This document shows positions 37,941 to 47,534 of a DNA stretch of 64,000 nucleotides, piece by piece. This DNA is from Lacticaseibacillus pabuli (GTDB taxonomy: Bacteria; Bacillota; Bacilli; Lactobacillales; Lactobacillaceae), in NCBI RefSeq assembly GCF_028736235.1, contig NZ_CP117884.1:930001-994000 (forward strand), written 5' to 3'. Positions within the stretch are counted from its first letter, which is position 1. Each line of letters begins with the position of its first letter. A program made the position numbers and the translations under genes. The notes below the pieces were generated by a model. That model did not search any database. It was not told the origin of the DNA and saw only the letters and a list, made by a program, of their open reading frames with translations.

Positions 37941-37965
37941 AAAGACGTCGTGAGGCGTCTTTTTT
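37941..37965 (+). terminator. Terminator of mvaK2
   Basis: AGACG/CGTCT stem followed by six T. Confidence 0.75.
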
Positions 37966-38106
37966 GATAGATTGCGTGAATTTGATTAAGTATTGATTGC
38001 AAACACACTAATCTAGAGCGAATTTGCTAAGACCGGCGCAAACGCTGTCTATTTTGGGCTGGCTCTAGTAAAATAAGGAATCATAAGTCAAAAAGGAGAC
38101 GCCAAT

Positions 38107-39018
38107 ATGAAGGTACGTAAGGCTGTTATACCTGCCGCTGGACTGGGCACCCGTTTCTTGCCAGCCACCAAGGCACTTGCTAAGGAAATGCTGCCAATTG
38201 TCGACAAGCCAACGATTCAGTTTATCGTTGAAGAGGCGAAGGCATCTGGTATTGAGGACATCCTCATCGTTGAGGGCAAACAAAAGCGTTCAATCGAGGA
38301 TCACTTCGACTCCGCACCAGAACTGGAAAACAATCTGGAGATGAAGCACAAGGACAAGCTGCTGCAGCTGGTTCGGTCCACCACGGATATTGGGGTCAAC
38401 CTGTTCTTCGTGCGCCAGCCATATCCAAATGGCTTGGGCGACGCGGTTCGTTTGGCCAAGTCCTTTATCGCTGACGAGCCCTTCGTCGTGATGCTTGGCG
38501 ATGACCTGATGAACGACAAGGTGCCTTTGACCAAGCAGCTGATGAACGAATACGAAAAGACGCATTCCTCCATTTTGGCGGTTAAGCGGGTCCCACATGA
38601 TGAAGTTTCTTCATACGGTGTGATTGACCCTAGCGACGAGGTCGAACCTGGCTTGTTCAACGTCAGTCGCTTTGTTGAAAAGCCTGCTGTCGAGGACGCG
38701 CCTAGCGATTTGGCCATCATTGGTCGCTACTTGCTGACACCCGAAATCTTTACCATTCTGGAACACCAGAAGCCTGGTAAGGGTGGCGAAATCCAGTTGA
38801 CCGATGCCATCGACACGCTCAACAAAACGCAACGCGTCTTTGCCCACGAATTTAAGGGTGAACGCCACGATGTCGGTAACAAGTTTGGCTTTGTTCAGAC
38901 CACGATTGAATATGGTCTGACCCACCCAGAAGTCAAGGACCAGTTGCGTCCTTACATCCTGGGTCTTGCCAAGCAGCTTGAGGCTGAAGATAAAGCCAAG
39001 TCGAACAAACAGAAGTAG
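38107..39018 (+). CDS. galU: UTP-glucose-1-phosphate uridylyltransferase
   Basis: The protein is 303 aa. It makes UDP-glucose for wall polymers, glycolipids and the Leloir pathway. [22 protein letters not shown] is the nucleotide-binding loop, and the [17 protein letters not shown] and [10 protein letters not shown] motifs follow. AAAGGAG precedes the ATG. It is monocistronic with a terminator after it. Confidence 0.95.
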   Translation: MKVRKAVIPAAGLGTRFLPATKALAKEMLPIVDKPTIQFIVEEAKASGIEDILIVEGKQKRSIEDHFDSAPELENNLEMKHKDKLLQLVRSTTDIGVNLFFVRQPYPNGLGDAVRLAKSFIADEPFVVMLGDDLMNDKVPLTKQLMNEYEKTHSSILAVKRVPHDEVSSYGVIDPSDEVEPGLFNVSRFVEKPAVEDAPSDLAIIGRYLLTPEIFTILEHQKPGKGGEIQLTDAIDTLNKTQRVFAHEFKGERHDVGNKFGFVQTTIEYGLTHPEVKDQLRPYILGLAKQLEAEDKAKSNKQK

Positions 39019-39039
39019 GGTGCACCTGCTTGCCGATGA

Positions 39040-39066
39040 ACGGTCATCTTGTGGTGGCCGTTTTTT
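39040..39066 (+). terminator. Terminator of galU
   Basis: ACGGTCA pairs with TGGCCGT, followed by six T. Confidence 0.8.
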
Positions 39067-39143
39067 GGTGGCTAAAAAAATAATATCTACTTACTAATGA
39101 CAAGTGAATTGATTGCGTGTAAACTGACGTTGAGGTGATGACA

Positions 39144-39572
39144 ATGACAGAATCCCAAGAAGACTTGAAGAAACGTTTAACGCCCGAACAGTACGCCGTG
39201 ACCCAGGAGGCAGCGACAGAGCGGCCCTTTACCGGTAAGTACGATGATTTTTGGCAAGATGGTATTTTTGTCGATGTAGTCAGCGGTGAGCCCTTGTTCT
39301 CATCAACGGACAAGTATGATGCTGGTTGCGGCTGGCCATCCTTTACTAAGCCCATCGCGCAGCTGAACGAATCGACGGACCACAAGTTATTCATGCCACG
39401 CACCGAGGTTCGCAGTAGTTCCGCGAATTCCCATTTGGGGCACGTGTTCCCGGACGGCCCGCAAGATCAGGGCGGCTTGCGCTACTGCATTAACTCCGCC
39501 GCGTTACGCTTTATCCCCAAGGCCAAACTCGAGGATGAAGGTTATGGCCAGTACCTAACACTATTTAAATAG
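39144..39572 (+). CDS. msrB: Peptide-methionine (R)-S-oxide reductase
   Basis: The protein is 142 aa and repairs methionine-R-sulfoxide in oxidised proteins. [13 protein letters not shown] and the [11 protein letters not shown] strand with the catalytic Cys (residue ~115) define the family. There is no MsrA fusion. The ATG at 39144 is best placed after GAGGTGA; two nearer in-frame starts (39135, 39138) overlap the RBS. It fits with the H2O2-producing pyruvate oxidase encoded 5 kb away. Confidence 0.94.
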   Translation: MTESQEDLKKRLTPEQYAVTQEAATERPFTGKYDDFWQDGIFVDVVSGEPLFSSTDKYDAGCGWPSFTKPIAQLNESTDHKLFMPRTEVRSSSANSHLGHVFPDGPQDQGGLRYCINSAALRFIPKAKLEDEGYGQYLTLFK

Positions 39573-39587
39573 ATAGAATCGAGACAC

Positions 39588-39635
39588 AAAGACAGGCAAG
39601 CTACGCAGAAATTCGCGCGGTTTGCCTGTCTTTTT
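39588..39635 (+). terminator. Terminator of msrB
   Basis: AAAGACAGGCAAGC pairs with GTTTGCCTGTCTTT across a 20-base loop, followed by T. Confidence 0.78.
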
Positions 39636-39723
39636 GATAAAAATCGGTCTCTAGCCCGTGGCGGACCGAACCGATGTTTGCTACAGTAGATGCATAACAT
39701 GATAAATTTGGGGAGGCATGACC

Positions 39724-40287
39724 ATGCACCGCCTGATTCGTAAAATATTTAGATTACTCTGCCTACTCATGATTGCTGCGCTATTGTACAGTGTTTGGCT
39801 ACGGGACGTGGTGCCGCCAACCTGGCACGCCAGCTTGGATCCCATCAGTTTCGGCATTATTTCCGTCTTTACCGTCTGGGTGGCTCTGTGGCTCTACCGG
39901 ATTCGCTTCCGTTACCGCGACCTGACGATGGAGAAGGTCGACGATATGGATGGCTTTGAATTTGAACGCTTTATTGCCTACGTCCTGAAGCGTAATGGGT
40001 TTCGGCACGTCAAAGTCACCCAGGAGTCGGGTGACCAGGGTGTCGACATCATTGCCACCAAGGATAAGGTCAAGTACGGGGTGCAGTGCAAACGTTACAA
40101 CGGTTTTGTGGGCAATCACGCCGTTCAGGAAGTCTGGAGTGGCAAGGAATACTACCAGCTCGATGATGCCATTGTGTTGACCAACAGCGAGTTTTCGGAC
40201 TCCGCGCAGGAATTGGCAGGTGAGCTCGGCGTCACCCTAATCGACCGTGACCGCCTGCGCAAGATGATAAAACGCCTGCCTGGTTAA
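39724..40287 (+). CDS. Membrane-tethered Mrr-type nuclease-fold protein
   Basis: The protein is 187 aa. Two N-terminal hydrophobic segments (residues ~8-25 and ~37-58) are followed by a restriction-endonuclease-like Mrr_cat domain: FEFERFIAYVLKRNG (Glu), GDQGVDIIAT (Asp) and YGVQCKRY (QxK). The full E-D-QxK active site is kept. The family cuts modified or foreign DNA in restriction systems, but membrane-anchored single proteins like this are of unknown role. The ATG at 39724 is preferred over 39718, which is 1 base from the RBS GGGGAGG. Confidence 0.8.
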   Translation: MHRLIRKIFRLLCLLMIAALLYSVWLRDVVPPTWHASLDPISFGIISVFTVWVALWLYRIRFRYRDLTMEKVDDMDGFEFERFIAYVLKRNGFRHVKVTQESGDQGVDIIATKDKVKYGVQCKRYNGFVGNHAVQEVWSGKEYYQLDDAIVLTNSEFSDSAQELAGELGVTLIDRDRLRKMIKRLPG

Positions 40288-40577
40288 TGCAGGACAATCT
40301 TGCCGCCGTGAAACGAACATCCGTAAATGGGTAAAACCGCATCACCGGCTTGCAACCGCACGCGTTGGCCGCGAATTTCAGGTTTGCCCGCCAGTAGCGC
40401 AAACTCCCAGTGGCGCAAGGGTTTAGCTGGTGGCAATTTGGTCGTCAGCACGACGCCATCTTCATCTTCTGCGGGGCTAATACCCGTCACGTTATAGACC
40501 GTTTCGCCGCCCAGGGCTTCCAGGGCGGCATTTTTATTGAGATCAGCAGTCAGTGCGATTAAGTCGATTATGCGCAT
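40284..40577 (-). CDS. Small protein of unknown function
   Basis: The protein is 97 aa with no signal peptide or membrane segment. It starts MRIIDLIALTADLNKNAALE and has a C-terminal beta-rich half (RGQRVRLQAGDAVLPIYGCSF). I do not recognise the family. GGAGGAA lies 6-7 bases before the ATG, so it is likely a real gene. It converges on and overlaps the end of the nuclease-fold gene by 4 bases, with no terminator between them. Confidence 0.6.
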   Translation of the reverse strand: MRIIDLIALTADLNKNAALEALGGETVYNVTGISPAEDEDGVVLTTKLPPAKPLRHWEFALLAGKPEIRGQRVRLQAGDAVLPIYGCSFHGGKIVLH

Positions 40578-40726
40578 AACTTATTCCTCCATCACCAGTA
40601 TATATGGGAATCCTGTTCAGTTGAATAAGGATTTGCTAAGCAGGCGAGATTGATAGCCAAGAAGGGGTTTAATTGGTTAAAATGGGTAAAGTGAATTTAC
40701 GGAATAAACAGTCGGAGGATGAGAGC

Positions 40727-41914
40727 GTGGACATTGTAATTGTTGCAGCAAAACGTACCCCAATTGGTCGGTTCGGGGGTGCACTGGCGAGTGTGAACGC
40801 CGTTGAATTGGGGACCATTGCCAGCAAAGCGGCGATTAGCGCAGCCGGCATTGACCCGCAGCAGATTGACCAGGCGATTTTTGGCAATGTTTACCAGGCC
40901 AATTCTGGGCAGAACGTTGCCCGGCAGATTGCGCTGAACAGTGGCATGGCGAATACGAGTACCGCGATGACGGTGAACGAGGTCTGTGGCTCCGGCTTGA
41001 AGGCGATTCGTCTGGGTCAGAGTGCCATTTTACTGGGGGATGCCCAAGTGGTGTTGGTCGGTGGCACGGAGAGCATGAGCCAGGTGCCTTACTACCTGCC
41101 AAATGCACGCTTTGGGGCCAAGTTTGGCGATAGCCAGATGATTGATGGGCTCGGGCGTGATGGCCTGAACGATGCTTTCAACGGCAAACCCATGGGCGTA
41201 ACCGCCGAGAACGTGGCCGAACGTTATCACGTCACCCGCCAGCAGCAGGACGACTGGGCGCTGCAGAGTCACCAGCGAGCTGTCAAAGCAATCGCCGACG
41301 GTCAGTTTGCCGACGAAATCGTGCCCGTAACGGTGCAAACGCGCAAGGGCGACGTCGTGGTCGATACGGATGAAGGGCCGCGTGCAGATACTTCCGCCGC
41401 TAAGTTGGCGCAGCTGCGGACCGTCTTCAAGGCGGATGGCACCGTCACGGCCGGCAACGCCAGTGCGATTAACGACGGCGCCTCCGCATTGATCCTGATG
41501 TCCAAGGAGCGGGCCGATGCGCTAGGTTTAGATTACTTGGCCGTACTCGATGGCTACGCTGAAGTCGGCACGGATCCCAATTACATGGGTTACGCACCAT
41601 ACGAGGTCATTCGCCAGCTGCTACAACGCACCGATACGGATAAGGACGACGTTGACCTGTACGAGCTGAACGAGGCGTTTGCCGCGCAGAGTGTGGCAGT
41701 TGTCCGGGACCTCGGCTTAAACCCTGAGCACGTGAACGTGAATGGTGGCGCAATTGCGCTAGGACACCCGCTTGGTGATTCTGGCGCCCGGATTGTGGTG
41801 ACCTTGATTCACGCCCTTGCAGCACGGCATCAGTCCCGCGGCATTGCGGCCCTGTGCATTGGCGGTGGCCTGGGGGTCGGCTTGCAATTGCACCGGGTAA
41901 CCGATCATGCCTAA
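40727..41914 (+). CDS. Acetyl-CoA C-acetyltransferase (thiolase)
   Basis: The protein is 395 aa. It condenses two acetyl-CoA to acetoacetyl-CoA, the first step of the mevalonate pathway. Catalytic residues are visible: Cys87 in [10 protein letters not shown], His347 in [11 protein letters not shown] and Cys377 in [10 protein letters not shown]. The start is the GTG at 40727 with GGAGG upstream; a longer frame from 40673 lacks an RBS. It overlaps mvaA by 8 bases, the first gene of the thiolase-mvaA-mvaS operon. Confidence 0.93.
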   Translation: MDIVIVAAKRTPIGRFGGALASVNAVELGTIASKAAISAAGIDPQQIDQAIFGNVYQANSGQNVARQIALNSGMANTSTAMTVNEVCGSGLKAIRLGQSAILLGDAQVVLVGGTESMSQVPYYLPNARFGAKFGDSQMIDGLGRDGLNDAFNGKPMGVTAENVAERYHVTRQQQDDWALQSHQRAVKAIADGQFADEIVPVTVQTRKGDVVVDTDEGPRADTSAAKLAQLRTVFKADGTVTAGNASAINDGASALILMSKERADALGLDYLAVLDGYAEVGTDPNYMGYAPYEVIRQLLQRTDTDKDDVDLYELNEAFAAQSVAVVRDLGLNPEHVNVNGGAIALGHPLGDSGARIVVTLIHALAARHQSRGIAALCIGGGLGVGLQLHRVTDHA

Positions 41915-43157
41915 ATTTTATGAATTGAGCCGGGAAGATCGCATTGCCCAACTGCTGGCCGATGCGCGTCTGAGTCAAGCGGCGGCGACACACTTACTGG
42001 CAAACGAACCGTTGCCGGAAGCGACCGCGGCGCACCTGACTGAGAATCAGATTGGCCAATTTCCGTTGCCATTAGGTGTGGTGCACCACTTGCAGGTTAA
42101 TGGGGTGTCACGCGAAGTCGCAATCGCGGGGGAAGAACCCAGCGTGGTCGCGGCCGCTAGTAATGGCGCACGGATGGCCAACTTGGGCGGCGGCGTGACG
42201 GGGGTTGCGCCCGATATGCACGTGGTCGATGCCGAGATTGTGTTCGCTAACGCGCCTGAAGTTGCGACGGTTGTGCAGGCACACCGTTTGCAAATCTTCA
42301 CGGTGGCAGAGTCCGCGCATCCGTCCATTGTGCGGCGCGGCGGGGGACTCAAGGCGATTCATACGGATACGACGGGGCAGTTCACCAAGATTATCCTCAG
42401 CGTTGACGTGCAAGAGGCGATGGGCGCTAACATCGTCAACACGATTGCTGAGGCCGTCGCGGCGTATTTGGAAGCCACGACCGGACTGCGCAGACTATTC
42501 GCAATCCTGAGTAACTACAGTGAACAAACCACCCGCGCCGAGGTGACCATTCCGCACGCGGCTTTGGCAACCAAGCAAGCAACCGGCGCGCATATCGCCG
42601 CCCAAATCGCATTGGCTAGCCAGTTTGCGCAGCTGGATGTGAGCCGCGCCACGACCAACAACAAGGGAATCATGAATGGCGTGAGTGGCGCTGCAATTGC
42701 GCTGGGCAACGATTACCGGGCACTGGAGGCGGGCGTGTATGCCTTTGCCGCCAGCACGGGGACGTACCAGCCGCTTAGCACTTGGGAAAACAGCGAGGGC
42801 CAACTGCACGGCGTCATTGAACTCCCGATACAGGTTGGAACTGTTGGCGGTGCAATCGGGGCGCTGCCGCTCGCGAAGGTGAGCCAGCAACTGGCCCAGA
42901 TTACCTGTGTGCGTGAGGAACAAGAGGTATTGGCCAGCCTAGGCTTGGTGCAGAATCTGGCTGCCCTGCGCGCCCTGGTTGGTCCTGGGATTCAGTCCGG
43001 ACACATGGCCTTGGCCGCAGGTTCACTCGCCATTTCTGCGGGTGCAAAGGGTTCCGAGGTCACGGTGCTGACAGCCCAGCTACAAGGAAAGAAACAATCG
43101 CTTGCATTAGCAAAGACGCTGCTGGCACAAATTCGGCAGCAAGGGGAGGACAAATAA
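41907..43157 (+). CDS. mvaA: Hydroxymethylglutaryl-CoA reductase (class II)
   Basis: The protein is 416 aa and reduces HMG-CoA to mevalonate. Family landmarks are FPLPLGVVHHLQVNG, EEPSVVAAASNGARM, DVQEAMGANIVNT and NNKGIMNGVSGAAIALGND. It starts inside the end of the thiolase gene (8-base overlap), so translation is coupled. mvaS follows with 2 bases between. Confidence 0.95.
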   Translation: MPKFYELSREDRIAQLLADARLSQAAATHLLANEPLPEATAAHLTENQIGQFPLPLGVVHHLQVNGVSREVAIAGEEPSVVAAASNGARMANLGGGVTGVAPDMHVVDAEIVFANAPEVATVVQAHRLQIFTVAESAHPSIVRRGGGLKAIHTDTTGQFTKIILSVDVQEAMGANIVNTIAEAVAAYLEATTGLRRLFAILSNYSEQTTRAEVTIPHAALATKQATGAHIAAQIALASQFAQLDVSRATTNNKGIMNGVSGAAIALGNDYRALEAGVYAFAASTGTYQPLSTWENSEGQLHGVIELPIQVGTVGGAIGALPLAKVSQQLAQITCVREEQEVLASLGLVQNLAALRALVGPGIQSGHMALAAGSLAISAGAKGSEVTVLTAQLQGKKQSLALAKTLLAQIRQQGEDK

Positions 43158-43159
43158 CG

Positions 43160-44326
43160 ATGACAATCGGAATTGATCAAATTGGGATGTATTCACCGCA
43201 CTACTACGTTGACCTGGCTGAACTCGCCCAGGCTCGGGATGTGGATCCAAACAAGTTCATTATCGGCATTGGGCAGAGCCAGCAGGCGGTTGCCCCCTCA
43301 GCTGAGGATATTGTCACCATGGCCGCTGCCGCAGCTAGTGAATTTATTAGCAAGGTAGACACCAATAAAATCGGCATGGTCATTGTCGGGACGGAAACGG
43401 GCATTGATGCCAGCAAGTCCGCCGCAGTCATCGTGCAGCACCTGCTCGATTTGCCTGAAAACATGCGCACCTACGAAATCAAGCAGGCCTGCTACGGCGG
43501 GACAGCCGCACTGATGGCCGCTCGTGATTATGTTGCGTTGCATCCAGACCGGACTGTGCTCGTTGTTGCTAGCGATATCGCGCGTTATGGCCTCGCTAGC
43601 GGTGGGGAGGTTACCCAGGGCGCAGGTGCCGTGGCAATGCTGGTGAGCGCACAGCCACGCATTCTCGAGCTTCACGACGACTCTCAGTTCATCAGCCGCG
43701 ACATCGCGGATTTCTGGCGGCCAGTCTATACCGACATGGCCATTGCGATGGGCAAGTATTCTAATGAGCAATATGTGCAGTTCTTCCAGGATGTTTGGGC
43801 AAATTATAAAGCGGCTACCGGCCACGATCTCGCCGATTTTGCCGCCATCAACTTCCACCTGCCATACACGAAGATGGGGATGAAGGCACTCCGGACCGTG
43901 CTGCCTCAAGCCGATGAGGCCACGCAAAATCGTTTAAACGAACACTACCGGATTGCGACAACCTACAGTCGCCGCATTGGTAATATTTACACGGGATCGC
44001 TATACTTGGGCCTGATGAGCTTGCTGGATGGCGCCTCGGACCTCAAAGCGGGGGATTTGCTAGGGATGTTCTCTTACGGCTCGGGTGCCGTGGGTGAATT
44101 CTTTAGTATGACCCTGGTTGATGGCTACGAAAAGCAGCTGAGTCCAGAGGATCACGAGGCGTTTTTGGATGCCCGGACGAAGCTATCAGTCCCGGCATAC
44201 GAGCAGATGTTTCTCAACAAGGTGCCTTACAGCGCCGCCGATTACAGCACGGATCCTGCAGCAATTACCTCGCGCTTTCGCTTGACCGGCGTGAAAGATC
44301 AGCAGCGCAAGTACGTCAATCAGTAG
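43160..44326 (+). CDS. mvaS: Hydroxymethylglutaryl-CoA synthase
   Basis: The protein is 388 aa and makes HMG-CoA from acetoacetyl-CoA and acetyl-CoA. Catalytic Cys111 is in KQACYGGTAALM; Glu79 is expected in GTETGID and His in NFHLPYTKMG. GGGGAGGA precedes the ATG. It is the last gene of the operon; a terminator follows. Confidence 0.95.
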   Translation: MTIGIDQIGMYSPHYYVDLAELAQARDVDPNKFIIGIGQSQQAVAPSAEDIVTMAAAAASEFISKVDTNKIGMVIVGTETGIDASKSAAVIVQHLLDLPENMRTYEIKQACYGGTAALMAARDYVALHPDRTVLVVASDIARYGLASGGEVTQGAGAVAMLVSAQPRILELHDDSQFISRDIADFWRPVYTDMAIAMGKYSNEQYVQFFQDVWANYKAATGHDLADFAAINFHLPYTKMGMKALRTVLPQADEATQNRLNEHYRIATTYSRRIGNIYTGSLYLGLMSLLDGASDLKAGDLLGMFSYGSGAVGEFFSMTLVDGYEKQLSPEDHEAFLDARTKLSVPAYEQMFLNKVPYSAADYSTDPAAITSRFRLTGVKDQQRKYVNQ

Positions 44327-44357
44327 TACACTAAGGGTGCGACCAAGTGCGCACAGG

Positions 44358-44387
44358 AAGAGGCCGCCAATTAGCGGTCTTTTTTTA
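44358..44387 (+). terminator. Terminator of the thiolase-mvaA-mvaS operon
   Basis: GGCCGC/GCGGTC around CAATTA, followed by seven T. Confidence 0.85.
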
Positions 44388-44409
44388 ATGTTTGTTTTTT
44401 AAAAAGTGT

Positions 44410-44437
44410 TTGCTTTTTATGTGCAATCGGTTACAAT
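44410..44437 (+). promoter_or_regulatory. Promoter of the pyruvate oxidase gene with a cre site
   Basis: TTGCTT (44410-44415), a 16-base spacer and TACAAT (44432-44437). TGCAATCGGTTACA (44422-44435) matches the cre consensus TGWAANCGNTNWCA at 13 of 14 positions and covers the -10, so CcpA should repress or tune it. Confidence 0.75.
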
Positions 44438-44487
44438 GTAATTGTACTTACAAAACGTTAGTGGATTTAACCAATGGAGGGATCACT

Positions 44488-46257
44488 ATGGCAAACAAGA
44501 TTAATGCTTCGGACGCGATGATTAAGGTATTGGAACAGTGGGGAATCAAGCAGATTTATGGTCTGCCTGGTGGGTCATTTGACTCCACGATGAATGCCCT
44601 GTACAACCGTCAAAGCACAATCAAATACGTTCAGGTTCGTCACGAAGAAGTTGGGGCTTTGGCAGCAGCTGGTGAGGCCAAGATTACTGGCCATATCGCC
44701 GCAACCTTTGGCAGTGCCGGCCCTGGTGCCGTTCACCTGCTGAACGGGCTGTACGATGCAAAAGCTGACCGCGTACCAGTTCTTGCACTGGTAGGTCAGG
44801 TTGCAACTGGCGCGATGAACACGAACTACTTCCAGGAAATGAACGAGAACCCAATGTTTGCGGACGTTGCCGTTTACAACCGGACCGTTATGACGGCTCA
44901 GCAGTTGCCAGCCGTTGTTGATGAAGCGATTCGTCAGGCCGTTGCGAAGCGCAGTGTGGCTGTTGTCACCATTCCAACCGACCTTGGCTGGCAGGAAATT
45001 GACGACAACTACGTCTCTTCAGCAAACCTCTACCAGAAGCCAATTCTGCCAGAACCAGATGTCGGCAAGGTTGACCAAGCAGTTGCCATCATGAAGGCAG
45101 CTAAGCGGCCAATCTTCTACGTCGGGCAAGGCGCAAAGGGCGCAACCAAGGAAGTTCTCGCATTGTCCAAGCAGCTGGCCGCACCAATTGTTGTGACTGC
45201 ACTTGAGAAGGACGGGATTCCTGACAACGCACCTGAAAACATGGGGTCCGCTGGTCGTGTTGCGACAAAGCCAGGGGTTGAAATGGCACGTGCCGCTGAC
45301 GCCGTTCTGTTCCTTGGGTCCAACTTCCCATTCCAGGCCTACTTTATCAATCCAGATGCCAAGTACGTCCAGGTTGATATCGATGGGACCGCGTTTGGTC
45401 GTCGTCACACGGTTGACGTTGCCATCTTGGCTGACGTGAAGAAGACTGTTCAGCTGATGCTTGACCGTAGCCAACCAACGCCAGCAACTGCTTGGTACAC
45501 TGCTGGGCTTGCAAACAAGGCTAACTGGGCTGCTTGGATCAAGAGCTTCGGCGAATCCGAAGATGTTCCAATGCGCGTAGAACCTATCTTCAAGCAGATC
45601 AACGCGCACGCCACTGACGACGCCATTTTCCAGGTTGACGTCGGGAATGTCACCATTAACGGGATGCGTTACCTTGACACCTCTAAGAACCAGCGCTTCA
45701 CAACTTCCGGCTGGTACGCAACCATGGGCTACGCACTGCCGGCTGCCATTGGTGCACAGAGCCAGTTCCCAGATCGTCAGGTATGGTCCATCTCCGGTGA
45801 TGGTGGTTTCGCCATGGTCATGCAGGACATTATTACCGAAGTGAAGTACAAGCTCCCAATTATCAACGTGATTTTGTCAAACGAGAGCCTGGGCTTTATT
45901 GAGGCCGAACAGGACGACACCAAGCAGCCACACAGTGGGGTTGACCTGCTGCCAGGCATGCGTTACGCGGATGCGGCTAAGGCACTCGGTGCTGAAGGCT
46001 ACGAAGTTACCAATCTGGCTGAACTGAAGGCTGCCTTTGCCGCCATCAAGCCAGGTCATGGTCCAATCGTCATCAACGTGCACACCAATGACGAACGGCC
46101 AATTCCTGTTGAACAGCTTGTGCTCGACAAGAAGACCCAGAACCCTGACGCTGTTGACGCCTTTGTTGCTAAGTACCACGCACAGGGTCTGATTCCGCTA
46201 AGCCAGCTCCTGGTCGAAGCCGAGAATGGCACTATCAAGCCAGTCGAGGACGACTAA
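44488..46257 (+). CDS. spxB: Pyruvate oxidase (acetyl-phosphate and H2O2 forming)
   Basis: This 589-residue ThDP/FAD enzyme converts pyruvate, phosphate and O2 to acetyl phosphate, CO2 and H2O2. IYGLPGGSFDS with the RHEEVGALAAAGEAK glutamate (ThDP activation), FGSAGPGAVHLLNGLYDA (FAD side) and SGDGGFAMVMQDIITEVK (ThDP-Mg motif GDG) fit the SpxB/Pox group rather than acetolactate synthase. The ATG at 44488 follows GGAGGGA; the extension to 44392 covers the promoter. A cre site overlaps its -10. POX is an alternative name. Confidence 0.92.
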   Translation: MANKINASDAMIKVLEQWGIKQIYGLPGGSFDSTMNALYNRQSTIKYVQVRHEEVGALAAAGEAKITGHIAATFGSAGPGAVHLLNGLYDAKADRVPVLALVGQVATGAMNTNYFQEMNENPMFADVAVYNRTVMTAQQLPAVVDEAIRQAVAKRSVAVVTIPTDLGWQEIDDNYVSSANLYQKPILPEPDVGKVDQAVAIMKAAKRPIFYVGQGAKGATKEVLALSKQLAAPIVVTALEKDGIPDNAPENMGSAGRVATKPGVEMARAADAVLFLGSNFPFQAYFINPDAKYVQVDIDGTAFGRRHTVDVAILADVKKTVQLMLDRSQPTPATAWYTAGLANKANWAAWIKSFGESEDVPMRVEPIFKQINAHATDDAIFQVDVGNVTINGMRYLDTSKNQRFTTSGWYATMGYALPAAIGAQSQFPDRQVWSISGDGGFAMVMQDIITEVKYKLPIINVILSNESLGFIEAEQDDTKQPHSGVDLLPGMRYADAAKALGAEGYEVTNLAELKAAFAAIKPGHGPIVINVHTNDERPIPVEQLVLDKKTQNPDAVDAFVAKYHAQGLIPLSQLLVEAENGTIKPVEDD

Positions 46258-46290
46258 GCAAAGGTAATCCACTAAATTAATCAATCCATG

Positions 46291-46332
46291 AATAGCCATC
46301 CTGGCGCGCGCACACGCCGGGGTGGCTATTTT
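46291..46332 (+). terminator. Terminator of spxB
   Basis: AATAGCCATCC pairs with GGGTGGCTATT around a GC-rich loop, followed by TT. Confidence 0.78.
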
Positions 46333-46340
46333 GGTGCAAC

Positions 46341-46375
46341 AAAAGAGGGACACTGCCGTGCTGGCAGTGTCCCTC
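46341..46375 (-). terminator. Terminator of the 3D-domain gene
   Basis: On minus, GAGGGACACTGCC pairs with GGCAGTGTCCCTC, followed by TTTTG. Confidence 0.85.
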
Positions 46376-46395
46376 CGAATACATAAACGATTTAA

Positions 46396-47373
46396 TTATT
46401 TGAGAACCCAGACCGTGATGTTCTGACGGCCAAACTGCAGTGCCTGTGAATTTGGCATTGCGATGTCCAGCTGGTTAGGGTTGCTGTAGGCGAACCCACC
46501 CGTATCACGCACGATGTAAATCTTGGTCTTCCCGTTGCCAAACTTAATAGCAAGCTTGGTGTAACGCGGGAACCGTGACAAGTTGGCGGCGACGGTGTCG
46601 TAGCCAAACGTTGTGTTACCCAGCACACGTGGATCGTAGGCGGTGGCGTTCATCCGGTAGGCAACACCAGTGGTTTCATACCCCATGATGGTGTTGGGCT
46701 TGGTCGAGCTCAGGTAGCGGCTTTCGACCCACTGGTTGTAGCCAATGTTGGTCCAGTTGCCGCTCGTCTGAAAGGCGGTGACGGCGCTAGAATCCTTCAC
46801 CTTGCCACCGGTTAAGGAACCATTCGGCGTGCTGCGGACTGCGATGCTGTACCCAGACTTGTACTTGATGTACTTGGTCTTAGGCGCAGAGGTGCTGGTG
46901 TAGGCGGCGTTGATCCATGAGCCCTTGCCCAACTCGATCCACGTCTTGCCGCCAGCGTTTTGAACGGCGACAGCCTTCCAAGCGGTCCCGTGCTTCAGGC
47001 TCTTGCCCGTTGACTTGCCGTTTGGTGTGCTGTATGTTGCGATGCCGTATCCGGCTTTGTAATCAATGTAGTAGGTGTTGGCTGGTTTGGTGTTGACCAT
47101 TGCGGATGCGTTGACCCATTGGTTCGTGCCAACTTCAATCCAGCTGCCCTGGGTGGCAAAAACCTTCCAGGAGGAGCCGTAACTCAGTGTCTTACCAGTC
47201 TTGGTGCCATTTGGTGTGCTGTAGATTGGGACAGACCGCTGGCCAGCATATTTGGTAGCGACGGACGTAGCAGCTTGAACCTTCACATGAGGTTCGCTCA
47301 CCTGCGCACTCACTACCCCGCCCAGCAGCGCGATGGAGCTGATTAAGGATACTGCGATTGCATTGAATTTCAT
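46396..47373 (-). CDS. Secreted 3D-domain wall protein with SH3-like repeats
   Basis: The protein is 325 aa. A signal peptide (residues ~1-33) is followed by three SLAP/SH3-like repeats, each carrying a (Y/R)STPNG(T/K/S) turn and a W(I/V)(E/N) tail. A C-terminal 3D domain follows: TAYDP, GYDTVAANLSRFP, VRDTGG and LDIAMPN supply the three Asp typical of MltA/Rpf2-type glycan-cleaving folds. It probably binds and remodels peptidoglycan. The start MKFNAIAVSL has GGGGGAAA about 9 bases upstream; the extension to 47499 lacks an RBS. Confidence 0.85.
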   Translation of the reverse strand: MKFNAIAVSLISSIALLGGVVSAQVSEPHVKVQAATSVATKYAGQRSVPIYSTPNGTKTGKTLSYGSSWKVFATQGSWIEVGTNQWVNASAMVNTKPANTYYIDYKAGYGIATYSTPNGKSTGKSLKHGTAWKAVAVQNAGGKTWIELGKGSWINAAYTSTSAPKTKYIKYKSGYSIAVRSTPNGSLTGGKVKDSSAVTAFQTSGNWTNIGYNQWVESRYLSSTKPNTIMGYETTGVAYRMNATAYDPRVLGNTTFGYDTVAANLSRFPRYTKLAIKFGNGKTKIYIVRDTGGFAYSNPNQLDIAMPNSQALQFGRQNITVWVLK

Positions 47374-47534
47374 ATAAATAGTTTCCCCCGATTCACGACA
47401 CTCACTCAGTGCCGTAAGTACGAGGAATATACTACCGTAGTTCCGGATGCAAAAACGGAAATTTCGGCAAGTGTTAGCGTTGCGTAAATGAAACGTCACG
47501 TTGTTACGATTCTGTCATACAGATTTACGAAATA

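Noticed and set aside
44392..44487. N-terminal extension of pyruvate oxidase
   Set aside because: It overlaps the promoter and cre site, and the ATG at 44488 has a strong RBS.
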